The position numbers and the translations under genes were made by a program. This document shows positions 18,561 through 28,344 of a DNA stretch of 64,000 nt, one piece after another. The notes beneath the pieces were generated by a model. It searched no databases and was not told where the DNA came from. It was given only the letters and a program-made list of their open reading frames with translations. This DNA is from Candidatus Neomarinimicrobiota bacterium (GTDB lineage Bacteria > Fidelibacterota > JAANXI01): positions 124,001 through 188,000 of the forward strand of contig JAIPJS010000001.1 in NCBI GenBank assembly GCA_021734025.1, given 5' to 3'. Position 1 is the first letter of the stretch. The number at the start of each line of letters is the position of its first letter.

Positions 18561-20036
18561 ATGCGAATTCTTTACATCGACATCGATACCCTGCGCCCGG
18601 ATCACCTGGGCTGTTACGGTTATCACAGGGAGACTAGTCCCAACATTGACTCGGTGGCGGAGCAGGGTATCCGGTTCGAGAACTGCTATGTCTCTAACGG
18701 GCCGTGCCTGCCCAGTCGGACGGCACTGTTCAGTGGCCGGGACGGAATGCGCACCGGTGTGGTGAGCCACGGAGGCACTGCAGCGGATATGCGCCTCGAC
18801 GGCGATTCACGCGGCTTCGACTCCGTACTTGGTCGCACAAGTTGGATGCGGCAATTGCGGAATGCCGGGCTGCGGACGGTCACTGTGAGCCCGTTTGGGG
18901 AGCGACACTCTGCCTGGCACTGGTATGCCAATTTTTCCGAGATCTATAATCCCGGCAAGCACGGGGAAGAACGGGCGGACGAAATATTCCCGTATGCAGA
19001 CGACTGGCTAAAGCGGAACGGCAGGGATGATGACTGGTTTCTGCACGTCAACTTCTGGGATCCCCATACGCCATACCGGACGCCGGAATCGTTCGGCAAT
19101 CCGTTCGAGAACGAACCCATACCTGAATGGTATACAGAGGAAGTTCGCCGTAGAAACTGGAATGGAAGTGGACCGTGGTCTGCCCAGGAGGGGATGGGCT
19201 ACGGAGGACCACATCCGTACGTTGGGCCGCAGTATCCACGGCAGCCGAATACAATGCATTCCATGGAGGAAGTCCGCCGCATGTTTGACGGGTACGACTG
19301 CGGCATCCTGTATATGGATGATTATCTCGGGTTGCTTTTTGACCGTCTGAAAGAATTGGGGATTTACGAGGAGACGGCGATCATCATCTCGGCCGATCAC
19401 GGTGAAAATCTGGGCGAGCTGAATGTGCACTTTGATCATCAGACGGCTGATCAGCACACTAGCCGGGTTCCTTTGATCATCAAGTGGTCATATTTAAGTG
19501 ATACTTTAGATAATACTTGTGACCATCTTATTTATCAGTACGATATGGCTGCAACAATAATCGAGTTGCTGGGTGAGAAAGTCCCCGATAACTGGGATGG
19601 AAAGAGTTTCGCCACAGAAATCAAATCGGGAAAATCGTTCGGGAGAGATTACCTGGTATTGACGCAGGCAGCGCATACCTGTCAGCGGTCAGTCCGGTTT
19701 GGTCCGTACCTGTTCATCCGGTCGTATTTTGATGCCTATCATGACTATCCCGAAAGCATGCTCTTTAATCTTGAGCATGATCCGCATGAGCAAAATAATA
19801 TTTTTGATGAGTCCCCGGAAATCCAGGCTACCGCCCTGAATTATCTGGATCAATGGCGCGCCGAAATGGAACGAAAATCCGATTACAAGCGGGACCCGCT
19901 CTGGACTGTAATGGAGGAAGGCCTACCGCTGCATACGCGAACGAACCTCAACGACTATCTCGAGCGATTGCGTAACACCAATCGTGAAGAGGTGGCCGAG
20001 AGAATAGCAAACCGATATCCGCATCATCTGGTATAG
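18561..20036 (+). CDS. Type I (formylglycine) sulfatase
   Basis: A 491-residue alkaline-phosphatase-superfamily sulfatase (SulfAtlas S1 type). The maturation motif C-x-P-S-R is present as 'GPCLPSRTALFSGRD' with C49 as the residue to be converted to formylglycine. Metal-ligand segments 'IDIDTLRPDHLGCYGY' and 'IISADHGENLGE' are intact. No signal peptide is visible, so it would act in the cytoplasm unless exported by another route. It lies between GH10 paralogues 3 and 4, which suggests the target glycan or its fragments are sulfated. The maturase at 32971 is its expected partner because a Cys-type motif can be matured by anSME. Confidence 0.9.
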   Translation: MRILYIDIDTLRPDHLGCYGYHRETSPNIDSVAEQGIRFENCYVSNGPCLPSRTALFSGRDGMRTGVVSHGGTAADMRLDGDSRGFDSVLGRTSWMRQLRNAGLRTVTVSPFGERHSAWHWYANFSEIYNPGKHGEERADEIFPYADDWLKRNGRDDDWFLHVNFWDPHTPYRTPESFGNPFENEPIPEWYTEEVRRRNWNGSGPWSAQEGMGYGGPHPYVGPQYPRQPNTMHSMEEVRRMFDGYDCGILYMDDYLGLLFDRLKELGIYEETAIIISADHGENLGELNVHFDHQTADQHTSRVPLIIKWSYLSDTLDNTCDHLIYQYDMAATIIELLGEKVPDNWDGKSFATEIKSGKSFGRDYLVLTQAAHTCQRSVRFGPYLFIRSYFDAYHDYPESMLFNLEHDPHEQNNIFDESPEIQATALNYLDQWRAEMERKSDYKRDPLWTVMEEGLPLHTRTNLNDYLERLRNTNREEVAERIANRYPHHLV

Positions 20037-20066
20037 CAATCACTAATTCAAACAAACGGATAATAC

Positions 20067-21716
20067 ATGTCGAACATAGATCGCACACGACGGAACTTCA
20101 TAAAAGCCTCGGTACTTGGCGCCACCACTCTTGCACTGCCGTCAATCTTTCCCGGAAAATCAAACATCCTTGCGAAAACCGGCCAGGAACTGACGTTCCG
20201 TCCCTACCCGCATCAATGGATGCCGGAAATGACCTGGGCGTTCACCACGAATGAGCACGCCGATCCCTTCAAGTCACCGATCAATGTCACCCAGGACGGC
20301 ATAGTTGTCCCCAGAGATGTCGGTGACCGCAAGTTTGCCGTCAACACCCGGTGGTTTGTCGAGGGATTCGGCTTTGTGGAACTCCGCGCGGATAACGGCG
20401 GTGAATTTTATACTGCTGAGGGGTTTTCTCAACGCCGGCAACTGAATCTGAATTATGAGCTGGCCAGATCCAGGGTGCTCCAAAATCGGCGGGTGATGAG
20501 CAGATACAGGAAAACGGGAACCGAATTCTCCAATGAAGTGAAAACTCTCATCGCACTCTCTGACGATTATTTCCAGCAGGCGGAGAAGTTATTGGGACAA
20601 GGAGAAGCCTGTGCAAAAAATGCCGATAAATCCCTGGAATATGCGATGTGGGCCAGTGAGAAAATCGAATTGGAGCACGCCCGCCAGCAGATATTGAAAC
20701 AGGCCAGAGAGCAGTTCTATTTCGGGTGCGAAACACGACAATACATCTGGGCGAAATCCGAAGTATTCACCGAACGATTCGAAGATTTATTTAATTTTGC
20801 CACCGTAACACACTATATCTGGGATACCTGGTATCCGGTATTTGAGCCACGTGAGGGCGAGCATCGCTGGGGAATTAAAGACGAGATTGTGGACTGGCTC
20901 ATGGAGAATGACATCACCATCCAGGGGCGACCGATGTTCTGGTTTCATCCCGATGTGACGCCGGACTGGCTGGCGGAGAAATCGTATCCGGAGTTACAGG
21001 ATTACGTGAAGCGCCACGTCACGGCGATGGTGAACCACTATGGGGACAAGGTAAAACAGTGGTCGGTCATCAACGAATACCACGACTGGGCGAATATTCA
21101 CGACCACACGCCGGAGCAAATTACTGAGATCACCCGCCTGGCCTGTGATACGGTAAAAGACGTCGATCCGGAGGTCACCCGCATCATAAACAATTGCTGC
21201 CCCTGGGCAGGCTATGCCGCATGGGGAGGCTCGGCTGATGGACAAACAGACCGGCAGCTGCGTTCGCCGCGTAAGTATCTGGAGGATATTACCGAGGCGG
21301 AGGTGGATTTCGACGTTATCGGGCTGCAGATGTATTTCCCTCGACGGGATCTGGCTGAGATTGTACGCCATGTCGAGCGATTTGAGAAATTCGGCAAGCC
21401 GATATATATCTCAGAAATCGGAGCTTCATCAGGGGCAACAGAGGAATCAGTGCAGACTGGCGATCTCGGAATCTCCCAGGAGCCGTACGAGTGGCACCGT
21501 CGCTGGGACGAGGAGTTACAGGCAGACTGGCTGGAGCAACTTTACACTGTGTTGTACGCCCGGCCATCCATCAAAGCACTGAACTGGTACGATTTTGCCG
21601 ATTTTCGGACGTTTATCCATAACGGTGGGCTCATTAAGGTGAATGGCCGGCGTAAAAAATCATATTACCGGCTGCAAAACCTCATCGACCAGTGGGGACA
21701 TTCGGATAAAGGATAA
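20067..21716 (+). CDS. GH10 xylanase-like protein, paralogue 4 of 4 (Tat-exported)
   Basis: A 549-residue protein with a Tat signal ('TRRNFIKASVLGATTLALPS') followed by the shared N-terminal beta domain, helical linker and GH10 barrel. Acid/base is E337 in 'SVINEYHDWANI' and nucleophile E450 in 'IYISEIGASS'. It has 'NNCCPWAGY' where the sisters read 'NNCCPF'. It is more diverged than paralogues 1-3 and is separated from them by the sulfatase. Like paralogue 2 it should act outside the cytoplasmic membrane. Confidence 0.85.
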   Translation: MSNIDRTRRNFIKASVLGATTLALPSIFPGKSNILAKTGQELTFRPYPHQWMPEMTWAFTTNEHADPFKSPINVTQDGIVVPRDVGDRKFAVNTRWFVEGFGFVELRADNGGEFYTAEGFSQRRQLNLNYELARSRVLQNRRVMSRYRKTGTEFSNEVKTLIALSDDYFQQAEKLLGQGEACAKNADKSLEYAMWASEKIELEHARQQILKQAREQFYFGCETRQYIWAKSEVFTERFEDLFNFATVTHYIWDTWYPVFEPREGEHRWGIKDEIVDWLMENDITIQGRPMFWFHPDVTPDWLAEKSYPELQDYVKRHVTAMVNHYGDKVKQWSVINEYHDWANIHDHTPEQITEITRLACDTVKDVDPEVTRIINNCCPWAGYAAWGGSADGQTDRQLRSPRKYLEDITEAEVDFDVIGLQMYFPRRDLAEIVRHVERFEKFGKPIYISEIGASSGATEESVQTGDLGISQEPYEWHRRWDEELQADWLEQLYTVLYARPSIKALNWYDFADFRTFIHNGGLIKVNGRRKKSYYRLQNLIDQWGHSDKG

Positions 21717-21767
21717 GAGAAGTCCTACAGGAGCAAACTGAATCGAAAACCAGGAAGGCGTCTCTTT

Positions 21768-24116
21768 GTGAATCGCTTTATAGTTGCACTATTTGTTATC
21801 CTCGCCAGCTCCGTTTCTGTGTCCGAAGCGACAGAAGTGACAATTGAGCACCAGGATGTCACCGTCTGGTCGCCGACGCAAACCGTAACGGGGAAAGTGA
21901 TTCCACCTGAGGCTGCAAGTGGGACACTTTACATTAACGGGGAAGGGCAAACTTTTACCGTCTCTCAATCCGATAGTTCGTTTTCGGCAGAAGTGATGCT
22001 AGGGGATGGCGAAAATACCATCGTTGCAACTGTCGACAGTCAGGGGACGCCCATATACTCCGATTCATTACGGTTGACACTTGGCTACAACATTCAGCCC
22101 GAACTTGAGATCGTCCCGGAAATTTCCGGAAGTACTGTGGATCTGAATCTACATCTCGTATCAAATCCCGGATCGGTTACCATAGATTTCCAATGGTCTG
22201 AAGATCCCGGGAATCCCCAGAACCTCGGTCTGACATCCAGCGGCGATTCGTCTGCAAATGCCACCATCCCAGATGAAGCAAAAGTAGGGGAATATTACTT
22301 TGATGTTCGCGGCGTGTGCTCCGACGGCGATACCGTCCGCGCCAGAACCTTCGTGACTGTGACACCGGATTCCATTTACCCGTTTCGAATCGCGACCGAT
22401 TATGCGGCCTGGATCGATTCCGCTGTGGTCTACGAAATCACACCATACATCTTCGAAGCCAACGGGCGATTTACCGATATCACGGCCCGGTTGCCCGAAC
22501 TGGCAGACTTCGGCGTCACTGCTATCTGGATACAGCCGGTGATGGAAACCGAATACGGCGGACAGGGCTACGATATTATCGATTATTTTGCGGTGAGAGG
22601 CGATCTGGGAACGCCGGGTGAACTCAGGGAACTTGTCCAAACTGCAAAATCTCTGGGGTTGCGCGTGATGTTTGACTTTGTGGCAAATCACAGTTCGATT
22701 GCGCACCCGTATGCCGAACATTCCGTTCAATTCGGCCAGCAGTCGCACTACTACGATTTCTACCAGCGCGAGTTTGGCGATGCGCCGTATTCTCAGCATT
22801 ATCATAATCATCCGGACGGTTTTGTCTACTATTTCTGGGAGGATCTGCCCAGCCTGAATTACGATAATCCGGAAGTCCGGAAATGGATAAGTGAGGCCGC
22901 CCTGTATTGGATTAAAGAGTTCGATATCGACGGCTACCGGTTCGATGCCATTTGGGGCGTCAATGCCCGGCGTCCGACGTTTATGCAGAATCTGCGACGC
23001 AAAATTAAGAGAATCAAACCTGAGTTTCTGATGCTTGGCGAGGATAAGGCTACCTGGCCGGAATCCTTTGACGAACGGTTTGATGTGGCCTACGATTGGG
23101 CGCCCGAGGAGTCATGGGTCTCACACTGGACATGGCAGTACAATTACAGTCCCGGAGACAACCCGACGGTCTTTAACCACCCGAATGCCGATGCCAGAGT
23201 CTCCATGCTGCGGAATGCGCTGACCAACGATGGAAACGGCTATCACCCCCGGGCGAAAATCTTTCGATTCATGGAGAATAACGACACCGAGCGGTTTTTA
23301 CCGCACCATGAAACCCGGAGAACCAAGATGGTAGCGACCCTTCTGTTCAACCTGGATGGCGTTCCGATGATGTACAATGGCCAGGAGATCGGCGCAACCA
23401 GTCATCCGTATGAAACGTATCGCCTCTTTGAGAATGGAGAAAGTATCAGCAGTCAGGACGAGTCCGGATTGTATCCGTATTACCGATCGCTCATTTCGCT
23501 GCGAAAGGGCTTGCCTGCGTTGCAATCCGACAATTTTCAGGAAGTGACAGCCACTCCCGGTGATCACATCTTTGCATTCAGGCGATGGCAAGAAGATCAG
23601 TCGGTCTTTTGCCTGTTAAATATGCAGGATGAGTATGCTCTCACGACCCTGTACCTGCCAATGTCCGACCTAAACCTTGACGCGGAAAAAACCTACTATC
23701 TCACGGAGCAGCTGACCGGACAGGTGTATTCCGGGAAGCCAGCAGAATTGGACTCTCTTAATATGGTAATGCTGGGATATCAGGCAAAGATGTTTGTGCT
23801 GGCGGATTCCGTCGTTACTGTCGAGACCGCACCGGAGCCGGTATCCCTGCCGACAGAGATAATGCTGGCTCAGAATTATCCGAACCCGTTTAATCCGGCG
23901 ACGACTATTCAATACCTCCTGCCCGAAGCTACCGATGTAACCCTGACTGTCTACGATGTATCCGGGCGGATTGTGGAAACGTTGGTGAAAAAGGACCAAT
24001 CACAGGGACAATATACTGTCAAGTTCAATGGACAACGGTATCCCAGTGGCATGTATTTTTATCGACTCACGGCCGCCGGACATGCGCAAACGAGAAAAAT
24101 GATTCTGGTCAAATAA
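21768..24116 (+). CDS. Secreted GH13 alpha-amylase-like enzyme with C-terminal sorting domain
   Basis: A 782-residue exported protein: signal peptide, beta-rich N-terminal domains (about 25-205), a GH13 barrel (about 215-600) and a C-terminal sorting domain (about 694-782, 'QNYPNPFNPATT', 'GMYFYRL', ending 'MILVK') of the Por/type IX type. The GH13 regions are complete: 'FDFVANHSS' (region I), 'GYRFDAIW' with nucleophile D393, 'LMLGEDKA' with acid/base E425, and 'MENNDTERF' with D506. GTG at 21768 follows AGGAAGG. It would be surface-attached or released and cleave alpha-glucans; exact specificity is unresolved. Confidence 0.88.
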   Translation: MNRFIVALFVILASSVSVSEATEVTIEHQDVTVWSPTQTVTGKVIPPEAASGTLYINGEGQTFTVSQSDSSFSAEVMLGDGENTIVATVDSQGTPIYSDSLRLTLGYNIQPELEIVPEISGSTVDLNLHLVSNPGSVTIDFQWSEDPGNPQNLGLTSSGDSSANATIPDEAKVGEYYFDVRGVCSDGDTVRARTFVTVTPDSIYPFRIATDYAAWIDSAVVYEITPYIFEANGRFTDITARLPELADFGVTAIWIQPVMETEYGGQGYDIIDYFAVRGDLGTPGELRELVQTAKSLGLRVMFDFVANHSSIAHPYAEHSVQFGQQSHYYDFYQREFGDAPYSQHYHNHPDGFVYYFWEDLPSLNYDNPEVRKWISEAALYWIKEFDIDGYRFDAIWGVNARRPTFMQNLRRKIKRIKPEFLMLGEDKATWPESFDERFDVAYDWAPEESWVSHWTWQYNYSPGDNPTVFNHPNADARVSMLRNALTNDGNGYHPRAKIFRFMENNDTERFLPHHETRRTKMVATLLFNLDGVPMMYNGQEIGATSHPYETYRLFENGESISSQDESGLYPYYRSLISLRKGLPALQSDNFQEVTATPGDHIFAFRRWQEDQSVFCLLNMQDEYALTTLYLPMSDLNLDAEKTYYLTEQLTGQVYSGKPAELDSLNMVMLGYQAKMFVLADSVVTVETAPEPVSLPTEIMLAQNYPNPFNPATTIQYLLPEATDVTLTVYDVSGRIVETLVKKDQSQGQYTVKFNGQRYPSGMYFYRLTAAGHAQTRKMILVK

Positions 24117-24134
24117 TCGAAGTTGAAATAAACT

Positions 24135-25217
24135 ATGACATCAGAAGTTTTCAAAGAGGATTGGGACCGCGCCGAGAGCCGGATGAAGGCCTGGTGGCAT
24201 GGTGCAATTATCGACCGGCCGGTAGTGCAGGTGACTGCGCCGAAGCATCCCGCTAAAACGCCCAAATTCTGGAATGAATGGGAACTGGTGAACAGTTTGG
24301 AGCAACCCGAACGTGCACTGGATAAGTTCGAAACCTGGTGCAGTGACACCTTCTTTGGCGGAGAAGCCTTTCCGTACCTCTGGATTAACCTGGGCCCGGC
24401 GATTCTGGCTGCTTTTCTTGATTTAGGTATTGAACCGAAAATCGCGCCGGACACCGTCTGGATTGAACGAGATGAACCGATAGAGTGGGAGCCGATCATT
24501 CATGGGGAATTGAATCCGGAGAATTACTGGTGGGAAAAGACACTGGAATTAACACGGCTTGCAGCGGACCGCGGACGCAGCAGATATTTTACAAGCATCA
24601 CCGACCTGAATAGTATGCTCAATAATCTGGGGGCACTCCGAACGACCCAGCAACTACTGACGGACGTCATCTTTTATCCCGATGAGATTCAGGCAGCTGC
24701 AAAAAATATGGCAGAGTTTTGGACGGACTGTTATGATAATCTCTACGCGGTAACGAACACCTCGATGTTCGGAAGCATCACGTGGCTGGGACTCTGGGCG
24801 CCTGGAAAGGGCTCTGACGTTCAGTGCGACTTCTCTGCAATGATTTCGCCGGACATGTTTCAGCAGTTTGTGGTGCCATCTCTGGAACAACTCACCAGAC
24901 ATCTCGAGTACTCCGTATATCACTGGGATGGCCCCGGACAGATAATTCACCTGGAGCATCTGCTGGAATTGCCGGATCTGGATGGCATCCAGTGGACACC
25001 GGGCGCCGGCGAGCCGGGAGTTGGATCGGAAAAGTGGTTTCCGCTCTACAAACGCATTCAGGAAGGAGGAAAACTATTGGTGCTCAAATGGCTTGATCCC
25101 AGGGATTTGGATGCGGTAATGGAGGTCCTGTCACCGGAAGGAGTCTTAATTCATGCGGCCTGCGATACGGTTGACGAGGCAGAGTTTGTTTTGAATAGGG
25201 TTACTAACTGGACATGA
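24135..25217 (+). CDS. Uroporphyrinogen decarboxylase (URO-D)-superfamily protein
   Basis: A 360-residue cytoplasmic protein resembling the divergent URO-D/methyltransferase-like superfamily, seen in its C-terminal half ('YHWDGPGQIIHLEHLL', 'LDGIQWTPGAGEPGVG', 'GVLIHAACDTVDEAEFVLN'). It lacks the haem-enzyme N-terminal signature, so true HemE activity is unlikely. Members of this group often occur in carbohydrate or corrinoid methyl-transfer loci, and the substrate here is unknown. No corrinoid protein gene is nearby. Confidence 0.55.
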   Translation: MTSEVFKEDWDRAESRMKAWWHGAIIDRPVVQVTAPKHPAKTPKFWNEWELVNSLEQPERALDKFETWCSDTFFGGEAFPYLWINLGPAILAAFLDLGIEPKIAPDTVWIERDEPIEWEPIIHGELNPENYWWEKTLELTRLAADRGRSRYFTSITDLNSMLNNLGALRTTQQLLTDVIFYPDEIQAAAKNMAEFWTDCYDNLYAVTNTSMFGSITWLGLWAPGKGSDVQCDFSAMISPDMFQQFVVPSLEQLTRHLEYSVYHWDGPGQIIHLEHLLELPDLDGIQWTPGAGEPGVGSEKWFPLYKRIQEGGKLLVLKWLDPRDLDAVMEVLSPEGVLIHAACDTVDEAEFVLNRVTNWT

Positions 25218-25242
25218 TAGCGAAAAATAAAAGACGAAAGTT

Positions 25243-26316
25243 ATGAAGATATTTATCATAGGTGGAACCGGATTTCTGAGCAGCCATGTGGTGGAAATAC
25301 TCTTAGAGCGCGGGCATGACGTCACCATGTTCACGAGAGGCAACAGGGAGAATCCATTCCGGAAGAACGGAAATTTGACCTGGAAACGCGGCGACCGGAA
25401 TAATATTGATGAGCTACGCGAAACCGCGGAAGGTAAAACCTATGATGCCGTGTACGATTTTGTCGCGTATGAGCCCGAATCCACACAAATAGCAGTGGAC
25501 GTATTCCGTGGTAAGGTTGACCGTTTCATCCATTGCAGCACAATTTCAGTCTACATGGTCTCCAATGAGGTCCGGTGTCCGATTACGGAAGACCAGGACA
25601 AGGGACCGCTCATGGAGTTTTTCCCGAGAAATCCGTTCGGGATGCAATACGGCATTGATAAGAGAAAGTGTGAAGATATCCTCTGGGATGCGCACGATGA
25701 GAATACTTTCCCCGTGAGTATGCTGCGTCCCACATATATTTCCGGTCCCGAAGATCCCGCCATGCGCGATTATTTTTGGATCCAGCGAATTCTCGACGGC
25801 AAGCCGCTGTTGGTGCCTGGAAGCGGCCACTTTGCCTTCCAGCAGGTGTATGTCAACGATGTGGCAAGAGCGTTCACCGATCTCCTCGATTATCCGGAAA
25901 GTATCGGCAAAGCCTACAACGTTGCGGCAGAGGAGATCTTTTCACTGAATGATTATCTCCGGAAGCTGGGAACGTTGCTGGGGAAAGACCCGGAGCTGTT
26001 CCACGTCGATCAGGAGGTATTCGATAAACTGCCGTTCAGCGTTTCCCCTAATGGCGATGTGTTTACATTTAATACCAGACGGACATCCGTCTTCAGTCTC
26101 GATCGGATAAAACGCGATTTACATTTTAGTTCCACACCATTTGAAGAGTGGATGTTAAAGACGATTCGCTGGTTTTCTGAGAAGTATGATGGCCATTCAC
26201 TCGGCTATGAAAACCGAGCGCAGGAAATCGAATTTGCAGAACACTGGAAACGAGAGAAGCAAAAGTTTACCACAAATATTCAACAAAAATATATCGGAGA
26301 TTCGACCAATGAATAA
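25243..26316 (+). CDS. NAD-dependent epimerase/dehydratase (extended SDR)
   Basis: A 357-residue Rossmann-fold enzyme. 'IFIIGGTGFLSSHVVEILL' is the NAD-binding motif. The catalytic pair is in 'YGIDKRKCED' (Y136, K140), with 'HCSTISVY' supplying the Ser/Thr. Related proteins act as UDP-sugar or free-sugar epimerases, dehydratases or reductases. The stop overlaps the start of the next gene by eight bases, so the two proteins are probably made together. Confidence 0.82.
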   Translation: MKIFIIGGTGFLSSHVVEILLERGHDVTMFTRGNRENPFRKNGNLTWKRGDRNNIDELRETAEGKTYDAVYDFVAYEPESTQIAVDVFRGKVDRFIHCSTISVYMVSNEVRCPITEDQDKGPLMEFFPRNPFGMQYGIDKRKCEDILWDAHDENTFPVSMLRPTYISGPEDPAMRDYFWIQRILDGKPLLVPGSGHFAFQQVYVNDVARAFTDLLDYPESIGKAYNVAAEEIFSLNDYLRKLGTLLGKDPELFHVDQEVFDKLPFSVSPNGDVFTFNTRRTSVFSLDRIKRDLHFSSTPFEEWMLKTIRWFSEKYDGHSLGYENRAQEIEFAEHWKREKQKFTTNIQQKYIGDSTNE

Positions 26317-27517
26317 CAAGTCCACACGTTCAATCGTCGAGCGTGAAATCGAAAGCAATGACGGAGTTCTCCGATTGGAGCCCGCCTGGGTTGCCAGGGA
26401 TTTCCTGCCGCCGGGCAGGCGCCTGGGCTTGCCCGACTCGCAATACGAACTGGGCGAACGCGGCGGAATCTGCGAGCGGTGGGTTGGCTCGACAACGCCC
26501 GCAGACAATGCGGTGAAGGTGGAAAATGAGGGTTTGAGCGTGTTGTCTCTAGGAGCCTCAGATGAAACTATCACGCTCAAGAAGGCCGTGGAGGAAGCGC
26601 CAGAATTAATCCTGGGAGAGAATTATGCCAATTCCCATGACGGCCTGGGGCGGCTCCCGAAGATTTTCGATTACAAATGGCGCCTGCCGTATCACCTCCA
26701 CCAGATGGAGCACCATGCGAAACTTGTCGGATGCAACTCCAAGGAGGAAGCCTACTATTTTCCGGAAGGAGTCGATCCGGGGCCGCAGCCGGTGACATTT
26801 TTTGGAGTCCATCCCTACATCGCCGCCTGGGAAAAGTACGATTTGCTGTTGGATGCCCTCAAAGAGTGGAAGGACGATTCCATCCTGCGGTTTGCCCGGG
26901 GATACAAGCAGTATCCCGGCGACGGGTTTCACGTGCCGTCCGGAACGCTTCATGCGCCCGGATCTGCACTTACAATCGAGTTGCAGGAGGATTCCGATGT
27001 GTTTGCCATGCTTCAGGCCAAAGTTGAGGACTGCGACATTTCCAAAGATCTCCTGTACAAAGACGTCCGCGAAGAGGAGAGAGAGCAAAAAGGTGAAGCG
27101 GCCATCCTTGAGATGGTGAACTGGGAAATCAGCGGGGATCCTTACTTTTACGAAAATCGGCATACGCCTCCGATCGAAATTGACAACGAACAGGATACCG
27201 CTGCGCGGGAGTATTGGATATTCTATAACACGACGAAATTCAGCGGTAAAAAGCTCGTAATTCCACCGGGCGAGACGTTCATTTCCAGGGATAATGGGGT
27301 CTACAACATCCTCGTCTGGCAGGGCAAGGGTACATTCCACGGATTTGATATGGAAGCCGGCAATTTTGGCCAGGACGAACTATTGGTGTGCCATTCGATA
27401 GCGACTAAGGAGATAGAAGTGGTCAATACCGGAAAGTCGGATCTGATGATCTATAAGTTCTTCGGCCCGGATGTGAATAAGGATGTGCCGATGCTGGAAA
27501 AATATCCGAAAGAATGA
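26309..27517 (+). CDS. Cupin protein related to class I mannose-6-phosphate isomerase
   Basis: A 402-residue double-cupin-like cytoplasmic protein. Metal-site-like stretches are 'YHLHQMEHHAKLVGCNSKEE' and 'GDGFHVPSGTLHAPGSALT', as in type I phosphomannose isomerases. The frame extends upstream to 26186, but the ATG at 26309 (overlapping the epimerase stop) gives the sensible N-terminus. A sugar or sugar-phosphate isomerase role is likely. If mannose is the substrate, it would fit downstream of the GH92 alpha-mannosidase. Confidence 0.6.
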   Translation: MNNKSTRSIVEREIESNDGVLRLEPAWVARDFLPPGRRLGLPDSQYELGERGGICERWVGSTTPADNAVKVENEGLSVLSLGASDETITLKKAVEEAPELILGENYANSHDGLGRLPKIFDYKWRLPYHLHQMEHHAKLVGCNSKEEAYYFPEGVDPGPQPVTFFGVHPYIAAWEKYDLLLDALKEWKDDSILRFARGYKQYPGDGFHVPSGTLHAPGSALTIELQEDSDVFAMLQAKVEDCDISKDLLYKDVREEEREQKGEAAILEMVNWEISGDPYFYENRHTPPIEIDNEQDTAAREYWIFYNTTKFSGKKLVIPPGETFISRDNGVYNILVWQGKGTFHGFDMEAGNFGQDELLVCHSIATKEIEVVNTGKSDLMIYKFFGPDVNKDVPMLEKYPKE

Positions 27518-27527
27518 GTGCATTCCG

Positions 27528-28112
27528 ATGCCGCTTATAAAACAGGATAATCAAAATTTCCCGGAATGGAGCGAAGTCAGGCATTACCGCATTCTGCACC
27601 TTGATGCGGGAGAGCGGTCCGTCGTGTCGCTCAGATTTACTAAAGCTGCTTTATTTGTCGTCGAAGGATCAATCAGCTACGACAAAGTCTCTTTATCCGA
27701 AGGGGGTTCGATCAGCTTTGGTGGCAGAAGAAAGGTTACACTTGTCAATGATGAAAAAGACTCCATCGTCTTAATCGTCCAGGGAGACTGGGGCGAAGAG
27801 ATCGGAGGCGCCGGAGTCTTTTCTCTTGAAAGTGCACCACAACCGAAAAACGACGGAGATCCGGTTGAATACGAGCGCAACACCGATTTTGACAACCACT
27901 TTCATGACTGCAACGAGTGCTGGTTTATTATCAAAGGTTCCGGAAAAGTCGTGACAGAAGGGAACCGTTATAGTGTGGAATCAGGGGATTGTGTGCTGAC
28001 GAAGCGCGGTGAACACCACGATTTTCCGCTGGTGTTTGAAACAATTCGCGGTGTGTATTTTGAAACCACACTGCACGGGGAAAAGCGACTGGGGCACCTG
28101 TATGCTAAGTGA
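27528..28112 (+). CDS. Cupin-domain protein
   Basis: A 194-residue protein with an apparent bicupin layout. The second cupin has a full metal motif in 'FDNHFHDCNECWFIIKGSG' (H-x-H...E) and a late His in 'TKRGEHHDFPLVF'. Cupins of this size isomerise, epimerise or bind sugars, or act as small dioxygenases. The start at 27528 is chosen because upstream sequence in this frame overlaps the previous coding region. The product is cytoplasmic. Function is unassigned beyond a likely part in the sugar pathway. Confidence 0.6.
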   Translation: MPLIKQDNQNFPEWSEVRHYRILHLDAGERSVVSLRFTKAALFVVEGSISYDKVSLSEGGSISFGGRRKVTLVNDEKDSIVLIVQGDWGEEIGGAGVFSLESAPQPKNDGDPVEYERNTDFDNHFHDCNECWFIIKGSGKVVTEGNRYSVESGDCVLTKRGEHHDFPLVFETIRGVYFETTLHGEKRLGHLYAK

Positions 28113-28200
28113 GAAACATCTGGCAGTAGAAATGGTTCATGGAGGCGGCGTAAAAACAAACAAGGGAAAAATTGTGAGTAATCATCGCATTTTTTTCCGA

Positions 28201-28228
28201 GTAGAGACGTGCCATGGCACGACTCTAC
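28201..28228. repeat. Palindromic interspersed element
   Basis: Thirteen bases beginning GTAGAGACGTGCC are followed by AT and then their reverse complement with one mismatch. Elements of the form GTAGAGACGT...ACGTCTCTAC are common intergenic palindromes in many bacteria. It lies in the gap before the solute-binding protein gene and could form a cruciform or RNA hairpin. Confidence 0.75.
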
Positions 28229-28344
28229 AGTCAATAATATCAATGGGTTATCATATTTTTTACACTGGGTAGTAATATGAAAAGTCATGAGAAAAAATCC
28301 TTGACACAGCATTTTCACACATCCCCCATAAAACATCTCTCCGT

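Noticed and set aside
28301-28332. Sigma-70 promoter before the solute-binding protein
   Set aside because: TTGACA at 28301-28306 is a good -35, but the nearest AT-rich -10 candidate (CATAAA at 28327) is 20 bases away, so it is not listed as a feature.
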